Origin: Bacillota bacterium
GTDB taxonomy: Bacteria > Bacillota > Sulfobacillia > Sulfobacillales > Sulfobacillaceae
Assembly: GCA_021821465.1 (NCBI GenBank)
Contig: JAKACM010000032.1
Location: forward strand, 1 to 41,742
DNA: 41,742 nucleotides
Direction: 5' to 3'
Position numbers and translations under genes: made by a program
Notes under the pieces: generated by a model
The model's input: only the letters and a program-made list of their open reading frames with translations
The model's database searches: none
Told to the model about the DNA's origin: nothing
In this document: positions 7,452-17,800 of the stretch, in pieces
Numbering within the stretch: the first letter of the stretch is position 1
Layout: every line of letters starts with the position of its first letter

Positions 7452-9259
7452 ATGACCACCACCGGCACCATCAGTTCTTCCCAGGCAATGCTGCCATGGC
7501 TCATGCCTTGTCTTTCAGCGAAAAATGCCTCATGAGAACGCGCCAGCAACACAAATGTGTTTAGGGGCAAGGTGTGCACATAAGGCCAGGCAATGCCCCA
7601 CTTTTTGTCTTGATTGACCTGGTTAAGCAAAATCTCCGATGGGTAAATTTGAGCCCGTTGGCCACGGGTCTTGCTTAATACCCCACTGGGAGGTTTACCG
7701 ATTCCGTGAACCGGCGTATGCCCATGGTCACTCGTGATCACAATGTGGAAGCGGCGGTCTTGCAGGGATTGGATAATTTTAGGCAGCCACTTGGTATTTT
7801 GCACCCAGTGTTTCAAATCCAATAGAATTTGTCTGGGCCCCATTTGAGCACTGTGAGCCAATTCATCTGCCATATTTGCCACACATCCTACGATAACCGC
7901 CTCACGACTGTCTATGGTCTGCATGAAATCTTCTACTGTTATTTTATCCACAGTGCTCTGATAGACAACATGGTATAAATCCAAACCCTCTTCTTTCCAA
8001 AATGTTTTCCAAGCCTTCTCTTCGCCATGGGTATCGAAAATGGATCCACGAATGGCGCGAGGGATTTGGCCGGAAAAAATCGCTTGGCGGGAAACCGAGG
8101 TGATACTGGGAACCCAGGCCAGGCAAGAGAACTGTTCACAGTTTTCCGACGTGCAGGACAGAAATTGTCTGAGATAAATCCATTGGGGCAGACTCAACCC
8201 GTCTAAGACGATCAAAGCCCACTTATCATGGGAAGTATGCCACTTCTGGCTGATCCATTGGGGGATATGATGGACCATTTTCGGTCGGGGCAGGGGCGGC
8301 AGCGAGGTCATCAAGGAATAATGGTCGAGTACCCAGTGATAAAAGGCGGCGTCAATGGCATCAGTGATCAAATTCAAGGTATTGGAATCCTTGTCCTCAT
8401 CTTGGTTTAAGTAGGACGCCAAATAAATTCTGCCGATGTCGTAAGCCTTCTCTAACCAATCCAGCCCGACCCGGTGATCTCGTCGAAGAAAGGCTTCGAT
8501 TTCTCGGTAGGTTTGTTCGCTCAGGGATACTCTCTCTTCGGTAATGTGATCATCACCGCGCAATTTTTTGAGCCAATAACTGCCTTGCAAAGATAGCAAA
8601 TCGGTCCTACGAGAGACTTGCGCCAGATATTCTTGCCACTTGTCCCAAGAGAGCATCATGTCATAAAGAGAGTCGTTTGATGACCAGCAATCCTTCAGTA
8701 AAGAATTGAGCCAAAGAGCCAAGGTGGGGGAAATCCCAAAGTCGGTTTCGTGAATACGGGAAATCAAGCTCAGCACATCCTCCTCACCCGCTATCAAAGT
8801 GGGATCAGTTCGGTACAGAGCGCGGATAATCAAAAGACAACTCCCATCATAGTCCACCACAGATGCAGGATAGTCATTTGCGGCAAGAATGTGGTCATAG
8901 GCGCGAGAATCCAGGCCTTTTAGGGCGTCAATGTTGAGATTGGGGAAAATCTGCGCCAGACTTAAATAGATGGGTTGAGTGCCTTGAATGATGTCATAAG
9001 GCAAGCGAGTCAGTTCGAGGTCTACGGTTCTGACGGCCAGGATTGGCGTCATTTGATTCGCATCCCATTTTTCCCGAAAGTCTTCTTCATAAATGAGGCG
9101 AAAACGCAGGGGATCTTCGTAACTCACGACCCGAATATTTTCTTGTTGCAATATTCCCAGCAATTCTTCATCCAAAAGGAGTCCTCCGGGATCCGAAATA
9201 ATGCGCAAGATTTCAGCCGATTCCAAGAGCATATCCGCAATAATTCGGCGCCAATTCAT
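7445..9259 (-). CDS. pglZ: PglZ, alkaline-phosphatase-superfamily protein of BREX
   Basis: A 604-residue protein whose C-terminal ~260 residues are a PglZ domain. Metal-site motifs of the alkaline phosphatase superfamily appear in order: D353 in ALIVLDGLSLPQW, the PSITSVSRQAIFSG segment around residues 384-397 at the nucleophile position, ANMADELAHS (D465, H469), the SDHGHTPVHG motif (D511, H512), and H588 in GMSHGS. The N-terminal ~340 residues are helical and lack motifs I can name. PglZ is the hallmark core protein of all BREX types and is needed for host methylation and phage exclusion; its phosphatase or nuclease-like activity in vivo is not settled. It overlaps brxHII by 4 nt and brxA by 7 nt. 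Confidence 0.9.
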   Translation of the reverse strand: MNWRRIIADMLLESAEILRIISDPGGLLLDEELLGILQQENIRVVSYEDPLRFRLIYEEDFREKWDANQMTPILAVRTVDLELTRLPYDIIQGTQPIYLSLAQIFPNLNIDALKGLDSRAYDHILAANDYPASVVDYDGSCLLIIRALYRTDPTLIAGEEDVLSLISRIHETDFGISPTLALWLNSLLKDCWSSNDSLYDMMLSWDKWQEYLAQVSRRTDLLSLQGSYWLKKLRGDDHITEERVSLSEQTYREIEAFLRRDHRVGLDWLEKAYDIGRIYLASYLNQDEDKDSNTLNLITDAIDAAFYHWVLDHYSLMTSLPPLPRPKMVHHIPQWISQKWHTSHDKWALIVLDGLSLPQWIYLRQFLSCTSENCEQFSCLAWVPSITSVSRQAIFSGQIPRAIRGSIFDTHGEEKAWKTFWKEEGLDLYHVVYQSTVDKITVEDFMQTIDSREAVIVGCVANMADELAHSAQMGPRQILLDLKHWVQNTKWLPKIIQSLQDRRFHIVITSDHGHTPVHGIGKPPSGVLSKTRGQRAQIYPSEILLNQVNQDKKWGIAWPYVHTLPLNTFVLLARSHEAFFAERQGMSHGSIAWEELMVPVVVIW

Positions 9260-11985
9260 GGTCTGTCGACCTCCACAATGAAAAGAGGTAGCAAATGGGG
9301 GATGGTTTTTTCCTTTTTCTTTAAATCGGCTTGGCGCATTTCCAGTTCGCGAGAGAGGCGTTTAAGGCGAAATTCCCGTACCTGGGGTAATCCGGTTTGC
9401 TGCGCTAGGTTCGAACGAATGCGAAAAGCCTTGAGTGCTTTGTCCCGTTCCCGGTCCAAAAACAATTGATGTTGAGCCATCAATTGTTGATAAGATGAGG
9501 CCGCTTCTTCCTCGGCTGCCAACCGACACCTTTCATATTCCTCGGAAGTCAGGGGCCGACCTCCCGTGATTTGCGCTTGCACATCTTTTTGGCACATCTG
9601 TTCCCATAATTTCTGGGCCGTGGTGCGATATAAGGGGCCTTGTGATGAGACAAACACCGCAATGAACTGCGAAAGATCTTGCTCCCAGGTGCTGAGTGTC
9701 AATCTCCAGAGGCTCCATAGCCCTTTAGTTCCCTGGGGAAATTGGGATGACGTGATCATCACTAAGGGTTCACCCGGGGTCATATAAGGCAGATGGCGAA
9801 TTAAGGGAGCAATCAAGGGGTGGTGGATTCCCAGGTAATTGGTCTCAGACAAGCCATCATGTTTGCGAAAGATCGCCCGGGAAATGAACTCTCCACCGGG
9901 AAAGTGCAGATCGGTCCCGAAGAGGCGGGGTTCGACCATGCCTCCTCTGGCTAGGACATAGTGTTCGGTCATCCATTGCACCCACTCGGGAAAGGGATGG
10001 TTAAAGGCCTGCATGACCTTTTCCAAATCAGGCTGGGGGCTGTCCATCAATTCCGCTTGTTCGTGGGTGTCTTGGGCTTCAAGCCGGATCTGATTGACGA
10101 ATTGTGTCAAGTACTCTTCGCTGCCTTCGGGATGGGTGAGGGTATTGATAAAAAGGCTCTGATAGTCGAAATCCAGCCCCGAGGAATCCAATATATCTCC
10201 CAATTTATCGATTCCCATTTCCGATAAAATCGTTTGCAGTTTTTCCAGCAACACTTCATGGACCCGCGATTCCACAGTGCCTTGCAAGACAAAATTAAAT
10301 GCCAGCACGTCATGGGTTTGCCCGATTCGGTCTACCCGTCCAATGCGCTGTTCGATTTTCATAGGATTCCACGGCAAGTCATAATTGATGACGACGTAAG
10401 CAAATTGCAAGTTGAGACCTTCGCCTCCGGCATCCGTGGAGACTAAGATTTGACTCGTATCCCGAAAACTTTCCTGGGCTTTCATACGCTCATCCAAACT
10501 CATTTGTCCATTCAATATGCTCACTTTATACCCCGCTTGCTGAAGGATTTGAGCGAGCATTGATTGTGTGGGCAGAAATTCGGTAAAAATGAGGAACTTG
10601 ATCTCATGAGATTCTTGTTGCCGTAAATCATCCATGAGATGCAATAAGCGGTCGACACGAGCGTCGGCATGATTTAGAGCAATTTGTGCCAAATCTTTAA
10701 GACGGGTGAGGTGCTGCCTCTCTCCCTGGAGAGCGGCACCCCTATTCACCTCGTCCATCTCCTCCTCATTCTCGCTGATCCCCAAGCTATTGTCTTCAAA
10801 ATGGGGAAGTTCACCCTCTAGGACGGCGAGACGCCTTTCGATAGTCCGGTAAATGGCCGCTGCCGAAGAAGTGACGAGCCTTTGCATGAGGATCAAGAGA
10901 AAGGCTTGCGAAAATTGTTTGGCTTTGACGGCCTTTTGATAGCGGTGGGTGACGTAATCGGTGACGGCATCATAGAGATCGTGATGGGCTTGGTAAAGAG
11001 GGGACGTCCAGTCCACGGCCACCAAGGCCACTCGGCGCTCTCTAAAAAGCGGGGTGCCGTCCAAGGCTACCGCCTTTCTTTTGGCAGTACGGATCACATA
11101 AGGCCTCACATCCTCGGGAGTCACATGAAGAGAGTCAATGAAACGTTCGGAGTCCAATAGGGAGAGCAGTCGCACAAATTGATCGGATTTGCCTTGATGG
11201 GGCGTGGCAGTCAGGAGCAAAAGGTAGGGTGAAGACATGGCCAGACTTTGGCCTAAGCGAAATCGCGCCACATAATCGGTGCTTCCCCCCAGCCTGTGGG
11301 CTTCATCGATCACAATCAGATCCCATGAGGTGTTGATTAACGCATCAAATCGCATACGGTTGTATTCGGCAATGTGTTCATCGGTCCACCCCGTTCGTCT
11401 GGCAAGGGGTTTGACGCTGTCCTGAGAGACAATCACTTGGTCATGATCTTGCCACAGCTTTTGGGGATCCTGCGCTTCATTCTTTTTCACATCTTCTCCA
11501 CGCACAATCAGAAAATCTTGGTCGAAGTGGAGCCACAATTCACTTTTCCACTGCTGCATGAGGCCTTTGGGAGTCACAATCAATATGCGTTTCACCAGTT
11601 GTCTTAACTGCAATTCTCGGATAACCAGTCCCGCTTCAATGGTTTTGCCCAAACCCACCTCATCGGCAAGCAAAAGCCGTCCTTGCCCGCCATAAATCAC
11701 CCGCTCCAATACACTCAATTGATGGGGCATGGCCTGGATTTGTCCTTCTAAGGGTGCTAAGAGCACGTCTTGGTTTAAAGACTGCACAATGCGTCCCGCC
11801 AAAGACCGGTAGCGAATCTCAGAGAGGGACAAACTCGGAGGGGGAGCGAGATCACCCTCATGGACCGTGATCATGCGCCCTTCTTGAGGCAGCCAGACTT
11901 CACACGTCTTTTGGCCAAAGATCTCCTGACAGTCCACGATCAACACCATTTGCCGATATGCCGGAAGATATCCCCAAGTTTTCAT
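9256..11985 (-). CDS. brxHII: BrxHII, SNF2-type DEAH helicase of type 3 BREX
   Basis: A 909-residue superfamily 2 helicase of the SNF2/RapA-like class. Motif I is DEVGLGKT (108-115), motif II is DEAH (227-230), motif III is TATPHQG (259-265), motif V is STDAGGEGLNL, and motif VI is QRIGRVDRIGQ (546-556). A C-terminal extension of about 300 residues ends in a charged, probable coiled-coil region rich in Arg, Glu and Lys (about 820-900). In type 3 BREX this helicase lies between the methyltransferase and pglZ, exactly as here. It probably translocates on DNA to recognise or remodel non-methylated invading DNA; that mechanism is inference. It overlaps both neighbours by 4 nt (ATGA). All helicase motifs look intact. 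Confidence 0.9.
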   Translation of the reverse strand: MKTWGYLPAYRQMVLIVDCQEIFGQKTCEVWLPQEGRMITVHEGDLAPPPSLSLSEIRYRSLAGRIVQSLNQDVLLAPLEGQIQAMPHQLSVLERVIYGGQGRLLLADEVGLGKTIEAGLVIRELQLRQLVKRILIVTPKGLMQQWKSELWLHFDQDFLIVRGEDVKKNEAQDPQKLWQDHDQVIVSQDSVKPLARRTGWTDEHIAEYNRMRFDALINTSWDLIVIDEAHRLGGSTDYVARFRLGQSLAMSSPYLLLLTATPHQGKSDQFVRLLSLLDSERFIDSLHVTPEDVRPYVIRTAKRKAVALDGTPLFRERRVALVAVDWTSPLYQAHHDLYDAVTDYVTHRYQKAVKAKQFSQAFLLILMQRLVTSSAAAIYRTIERRLAVLEGELPHFEDNSLGISENEEEMDEVNRGAALQGERQHLTRLKDLAQIALNHADARVDRLLHLMDDLRQQESHEIKFLIFTEFLPTQSMLAQILQQAGYKVSILNGQMSLDERMKAQESFRDTSQILVSTDAGGEGLNLQFAYVVINYDLPWNPMKIEQRIGRVDRIGQTHDVLAFNFVLQGTVESRVHEVLLEKLQTILSEMGIDKLGDILDSSGLDFDYQSLFINTLTHPEGSEEYLTQFVNQIRLEAQDTHEQAELMDSPQPDLEKVMQAFNHPFPEWVQWMTEHYVLARGGMVEPRLFGTDLHFPGGEFISRAIFRKHDGLSETNYLGIHHPLIAPLIRHLPYMTPGEPLVMITSSQFPQGTKGLWSLWRLTLSTWEQDLSQFIAVFVSSQGPLYRTTAQKLWEQMCQKDVQAQITGGRPLTSEEYERCRLAAEEEAASSYQQLMAQHQLFLDRERDKALKAFRIRSNLAQQTGLPQVREFRLKRLSRELEMRQADLKKKEKTIPHLLPLFIVEVDRP

Positions 11986-14837
11986 CCCAGCAACGACTGC
12001 GCATTATTTACGAACTGAGATATCGCGATATTTTCTTGCACGATGACCGGCGGCAGTTTATTGCCCACGGACACGATCTCCTGATAGCGCTGTTCGGTCC
12101 ACAACTTTTTGAATCCGGCCTTAAGTGCTTCGGTGCGGCACATTTTGAGCCGTTTAGGACTGTTCTGAGCATCCTGGAGGTATTGCTCGAATTCCCGCCA
12201 CAAATCTCGTTCGCGCAATTTGTCCAGATCAGCGGCTTTCCTGGGGTCGGGAACATACCAAAAACCCTTGGCCTTCTGCCGCATTTCGAGCGTGATCTCA
12301 TTGCCCCGAAAATTATGGTAGTTGGCGCGCAAATAGCGAAGGATTTGTTCAGGCATGCCGTCTTCTTGGTCATATTTCAAGAAGTTTTGTTCGAGGAGTA
12401 CTATTAATTCCGGCAACTTTTCATATTTGTCGATATGTTGAATAGACTTCATAAAATCGGGTTGCAAGTCGTGATAGGCCTGGGGTTTGGGCAGAAGGCG
12501 CTGACGAATCCATTCAATGGCCGTAGACTCATTGGAAACAAACAACTCGGCTTGTAATAGCTCTTTGACCAGCATCTTCTTTTGATCATATTCCGCCACC
12601 TGATCTTCCATGAACACCATGGTATCACGAAGGGGGTAGCGGGCAATCAATTCGGATTGAAAATCGCCGGAAGTCAAAATGGGCAAAGGCCATCCGCGGG
12701 ACACGTAATAGGCGACCAGCCGATCATAAATATTGCGGGGTTGACGCTCTTCGATGATCTCGGCTTTGCCCTTCTTGCCCATAAAGACGGGCAAGTGACG
12801 CAAATGCTCGTCCACGAATGCCCACATGCCGTCTCTATGTCCCACATGATCAGCCACTTGCCTGGTCATAGCCTCGGAAGGCTTATAGGCAGATATGACC
12901 AGATCTTGTTTGACAGCAGTTGTAGTGGTAACGGCCTTGAAGCTTCCCTGCTTCTTATCCAAGGCCGATACGTTGGCAATGACGAATCCTGCTTGTTGCA
13001 AAGCCTGAGTAATGGCATTCCACACCGCGGTTTGAGTATTACTGAATTCTACCGTCATCCACCGACCGGGTTTTAACATGCGGTAGGCCGCTTGAAAGCT
13101 TTCTTCCATCAATCTTTGATAATCGGCCAAAGTTTTTTTCTGCACCGAATTCACGATTGCTTCGGGCCCGTTATTGGTGAACACCTTAAGCCAGGCTTCC
13201 CACAAGAAATTCAGCTCCGAATACATAATGTTCGACCCAAACGGTGGGTCTAGGAACATGTAATCCATTCTTTGGGACGGCATCATTATGCTTGTTGAAG
13301 AGGTTGTTAGAATACTGGAATTATTTTTCTGTCGAAGCTGCCCGGTATTCAGTGACCGTACTAGCCGATGAATTTTCCCTTGAAGCAAATAACCTGGGGA
13401 GACTTCGGAGCGCTGGGAACCGATATATAGGGTTCCTGCTAAGTACCGGTTACTTTGAGAATAATGGGTAGGGACATAACGATTTAATTTTGAAAAGCCG
13501 AATATTGCTTGTTCAAAAGCAAACTGAAGAAAGGAACTCACTGTGAAGTTTTTGACGTTATTCATCAAAGCAGACAATGTTATCAAATGTCTCTTCGTAT
13601 AAAACTGATGCACGTGCGTTATCCCGATACGCAACGGTTCTCCAGTTTTGTCCCCCTTGGGAATCGAGTCCGTGGGAAACCAATAGGGGATCGGTTGCTT
13701 ATTGATTGCATCAAGCAAAGCGGTGTCGAATGCATCCGGGGATTTTTCATCCCGTCTTTTCCCAAAGGAGTAATTAATTAAGACCGGAATTTGTTTGGCA
13801 TGGCGGATGACTTCATGAATCGCCTCATCATATTCCGTCACCCAAGCTCGTTCCACCCGCTTTTTGGTTAAGAGTGCCTCGCATGAAGGGCAGGGAAATT
13901 CATCCAAGACCTTTCCCGCTGTTTTATCCACCGCCGCCTCCCAAAAGACGATTTCATGAGCACAATGGGGACAGACAAACACATCGGACCATACCGTGTA
14001 ATTGATTTTCGCCCAAGGGAGCGTCCTATCATCAAGAATAGCCTGGGGATTTTGATGCAAGAGTTCCAGTGCTTTGGCCTTTTCTTCGTCCGTGACGTAA
14101 CTCGGTAACGTAGCATACATCCACCCGCACTCTTTTTCGACTGCACTAAGAACTTTCTCGGCTTCTTGTTTAAAGATCCGGGGATCGACCGGGGTGTTGT
14201 AATTGTAGGCGATAAAAGAGGCAGCCGGACTGAGATCATTTAAAATCGCATGACGCACCCCCAATTTGGACATCGGCTTCCATACCGATTCCTCTTCCTC
14301 ATTCGATAAAATTGTGCCGTCTGCCTCGACTCTGTAACCCAAAGACTCAACCGTTTGCCGGTTGCCGCATAATTGCGCCGCCACCCCGGTCATGCCGGTT
14401 CCCGCAAACCCGTCAAAAACGATGTCGCCGGGATTGGTGTAATGAAGAATGTAGCGCATAATCGCCTTGTGCGGCACCTTGGTGTGATAAGAGTGGGCGT
14501 TGTAAATCGGGTCATTCTTGCCTTCCGATACATCCGCGGCATAAGGTTCACGCATATAGGCTTCGTCATTGTCCGTTCGTGCTTGATCCCATTCACCGAT
14601 GATTTCCGGTAGAAAGGGGTTGGGACAAGCCGTGTAATAAGGGGGATCGGAGAGTTGGAGAATGTCCTCGTCCTGCCCTTTGGGAAAGCCATCCAGTTTC
14701 TTCAGTTCCGGCAGTTTCTTTCGCAGTTCTTCCGTGAAATAGGCTCTGCGAGCCTCATCGTTGTCAAAGACCTTACCCAGGCAGAGAACGGGCCCTTGGG
14801 CTTTTTTTTCGTCGTCAAATTCTAAATTCCATGCCAT
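11982..14837 (-). CDS. pglXI: PglXI, adenine-specific DNA methyltransferase of type 3 BREX
   Basis: A 951-residue protein with N6-adenine methyltransferase motifs. A first DPPY lies at 64-67, the SAM-binding motif I FDGFAGTGMTG at 141-151, and a second DPPF with GSNIMYSELNFLW at about 530. Between them is a zinc ribbon with CPHC (289-292) and CPSC (316-319), as found in the DUF1156-type methylases of this branch. The order of motifs and the long C-terminal part suggest target recognition and BREX-specific contacts there. It marks host DNA so that the exclusion machinery spares it. ATG 14837 is preceded by GAAAGGATG at suitable spacing. A 49-nt gap separates it from brxC, the only real gap in the operon; the stop overlaps brxHII by 4 nt. 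No simple repeats that would allow phase variation are seen. Confidence 0.9.
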   Translation of the reverse strand: MAWNLEFDDEKKAQGPVLCLGKVFDNDEARRAYFTEELRKKLPELKKLDGFPKGQDEDILQLSDPPYYTACPNPFLPEIIGEWDQARTDNDEAYMREPYAADVSEGKNDPIYNAHSYHTKVPHKAIMRYILHYTNPGDIVFDGFAGTGMTGVAAQLCGNRQTVESLGYRVEADGTILSNEEEESVWKPMSKLGVRHAILNDLSPAASFIAYNYNTPVDPRIFKQEAEKVLSAVEKECGWMYATLPSYVTDEEKAKALELLHQNPQAILDDRTLPWAKINYTVWSDVFVCPHCAHEIVFWEAAVDKTAGKVLDEFPCPSCEALLTKKRVERAWVTEYDEAIHEVIRHAKQIPVLINYSFGKRRDEKSPDAFDTALLDAINKQPIPYWFPTDSIPKGDKTGEPLRIGITHVHQFYTKRHLITLSALMNNVKNFTVSSFLQFAFEQAIFGFSKLNRYVPTHYSQSNRYLAGTLYIGSQRSEVSPGYLLQGKIHRLVRSLNTGQLRQKNNSSILTTSSTSIMMPSQRMDYMFLDPPFGSNIMYSELNFLWEAWLKVFTNNGPEAIVNSVQKKTLADYQRLMEESFQAAYRMLKPGRWMTVEFSNTQTAVWNAITQALQQAGFVIANVSALDKKQGSFKAVTTTTAVKQDLVISAYKPSEAMTRQVADHVGHRDGMWAFVDEHLRHLPVFMGKKGKAEIIEERQPRNIYDRLVAYYVSRGWPLPILTSGDFQSELIARYPLRDTMVFMEDQVAEYDQKKMLVKELLQAELFVSNESTAIEWIRQRLLPKPQAYHDLQPDFMKSIQHIDKYEKLPELIVLLEQNFLKYDQEDGMPEQILRYLRANYHNFRGNEITLEMRQKAKGFWYVPDPRKAADLDKLRERDLWREFEQYLQDAQNSPKRLKMCRTEALKAGFKKLWTEQRYQEIVSVGNKLPPVIVQENIAISQFVNNAQSLLG

Positions 14838-14886
14838 GAATTATTGCATCCTTTCTTTGGTCGGATCATCCGAATAAACTGGGAAT

Positions 14887-17800
14887 TTAACCCAGCTTAA
14901 ACACCACACGCACCTTAGCCGGGTCTGCGCTGCCTCGGACCACTTCGTCGATCATGGCCGACAACAGTGCCTTGGCATCTTGGGGTTTTAAGGCACTGGA
15001 CTTGAGGAGTAAGTGTTCTTTAATCATGGATAGAGTCACCTCTTTCGCTTCAATGCCTTCCAGCACTGTTTTTATCCCGTCAACAAACCCGTGGGGAATA
15101 GGCAAGGGCAATCTACCCGTTTGCACAAAATCTTCAATGACGGGTTTTGCCTCACTGTCGAAATAGTCCAAGCTGGAGCGGCAATAAGGGTCTTGAAGGG
15201 AATCATGAAGACTCTCAGTCCACTGACGCAGCAATTCCTGTGATTGACATTCGAACCAATCCAGGTCCACAGCAGTCTCTGTCTCTTCTCCCGGTTTAAA
15301 GTGGCAATGGGAGCAAATGGGATCGTGTTCGAGTGCCGAAGGGGTTAACCTGCTGCACATTTTGACTCCTATCAGTTTCTTTTGCAGGGTGTCAAACTGC
15401 TCTGTGTTCACTACCGCCAACAATTTCAGCGAGGCTAATGCCTGCCATTCCTGGGATTGAGTCAGCTGGTTTTTGCGGTCGTCTTGAGCCTTGCTGAGCC
15501 GATATTGGCGGTGCAGGCTTAAATACCGTTCTTTGTAGCTTCGAGCCAGGTCCTGCAAAGGTTGTTTGATGGCCGAAAGATTGTCCGTTCTCTTAAGCTC
15601 ACTTATCACTCCGTCTTGAATCCTTTCTGCCTCGTCTTGCCAGGGATCATTGGAGGGAAGGATTTGACCGGCTTTGTCGAGATAGTGCATTAAGGAAGCC
15701 ACTTCCCGGAACCGGGTGAGTACCGGGACGAATTCGGTGCGCATTTGGGACAAGGTGTCGGCAAGCTCACGGATTGACTCGGCTGAATAGGGGAATGATA
15801 GGAGTTTCCCGGTTGTATTGTACTTCCCGATATCATCCAAAAAATCGTGCAAGGCACGGAAATTGCCTGCCCATTTTTGGTGTTCGTCCGAAGACCAAAG
15901 CGGGTGTCCGCCGAATCTCAGATCTTCCGAGAGGGCTTTTTCCCACTGCAAGACTTCCTCAAGGAGCATCTGCCGCTTTTCTTGCATGCGCCGAATGCCC
16001 TCGTCTCGCTGTTTTTCCTGTTGAATCAAAACAGGGGGGAGGGAAAATAGCTCAAAGAGGGCAATGAGTGCCGCCAGTGGCATGTCTTTGGGGCGTTCAA
16101 TGTGGCTAAAATGCCTCTTGTCTTCCAAAGGAAGATTCGCCCACTCCATTAATCGGCTGGCATCATATTTGAGATTGCGAGCCACAATCACCAGATCACC
16201 GCTATAAACCAAGGCGGTTAAAACCGCCAAGAGCATAATGGGTTCCAAGTGATATCTTGTGGTATACACCACGTCTTCGACCCCGTTGCGGGTAAATTGA
16301 ACCTCCATGAGCTCGGAGCGGTTCACGAGGTGATGGGGAGTAGCCTTCTCTTGCATGAGAGAGAGGATCCACTGAGCATAAGGAGAAAGGCGCGGCCTGA
16401 TATGGCCTTCACTCATCAGTCCCAGAGACTCAAGAAACATGCTCGATGTCGAAGGCGTGGATTTGCCGGCCAACCGGCCTATGGCGTCTAGGGCATAACT
16501 TTCGATATTGGCTTGAGTGACCCGCGTTACAAAGCCAGGGAATGCCGGATATCCGGGGCATTGCCTGGCAAAGGCCGGCTCCAGGAAGTGTCCGGCGATC
16601 TTAGGAACCACTTCTTGAATCAAACTGTCTGGTGGAAACCCTAAATTTTGGATGATTCCCACCAAGCGGTGTCGCTGCCTTTGATAGGTGACTTGAACAT
16701 GGGTGGAGAAATGTTGAGTCATCCACTCGTTGAGAACTTTGAGGGAATTGTCTGATCGCCTGGTGTATTCTCTGTGGTGAGGACTGTTATGATCCAAATC
16801 ACGGGCAAGTTCCCGAGCCGCCGCATAAAATCGCAATGTTTCCTCGATTCCGTCATCCAGGTCCATGACAAAAAAGACTTCATCATCCTTCCCTTCATCC
16901 ACATAGGAGACATCCTTGAAGGGAGGGAGAAAATAGACGTAGAATTCTCGGGGGGGTTGCGCCGTGGACCTTTGGTTAGGCGTGCCAAAAAATACATAGC
17001 CTGGACGCTCGACGTTATGCGAGAGCCAGGGTACATCAAAGCGCCAAATATGGGCAGAAGGCACATAAGGTTCGTCCGTGAGATTCAAAATCCGCGCCAA
17101 TGCCGCAAAATAATGACGATTCAGGACATCATTAGACAGCACAGCCGTTTTTTCTTTGACAATGCCGTCATAATCCACCATGGTGCCCATGTCCAGGTAA
17201 TATTGGTCATTATCTTCGTTATAGAGAATGATTTGATGTCCCAAAATGCGGGAAATGTCCTTGCAAACACTGATTATCGTGGTGGTTAAAAACATCATAT
17301 CCTGAATGGGTGTGGACATATACAAACAGAGTTCGTCCCGCAGATCTTGAGGGGTCAAACCCAAAGGCAATTCCTCATTATCCGTCGTCAGCCGGGAAAT
17401 CGCCAAAGCATGGATGATGCGCTGGGCCAAAGGCCAGTACTGGGATTGGTCTAAGCCTTTTTCAACCCGTTCCAGGGCCAAATTGGTCCGGTGTTTGAGC
17501 CGTTCAAACGAGGGATCGGACGAGAGAGACGAATTCGCATCGAGATAATCCCAATAGCTGTCGTAACTCAATAGACTTAAGGTCTTCTTGTCGATGTCTT
17601 GATCCAGTATATTGCGAATCTCATCGGTAATCGTGCGCAAAATTTCACGCTTTTCACCGAGCAGCACCTGTTCGAAGGTCGTCACAAATTGGGGGTGGAC
17701 GGGAAACAATTCCATAAAGCGGTCGATGTCAGTCGGCAAACTCTGATATAAGGGCATAAAAGGTTCGAGATACTCACGAATCCAGGCTTTTTGCTCGGCA

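Noticed and set aside
11958..12407. A 149-codon plus-strand frame opposite the end of the methyltransferase gene, and similar frames opposite other BREX genes (for example 12582-13076, 16774-17289).
   Set aside because: They are antisense to clearly coding sequence with intact motifs, and have no ribosome binding sites or family matches.
11982..14837. Phase-variable repeats in the methyltransferase gene, as in some BREX pglX genes.
   Set aside because: No homopolymer or short tandem repeat long enough for slippage was seen.
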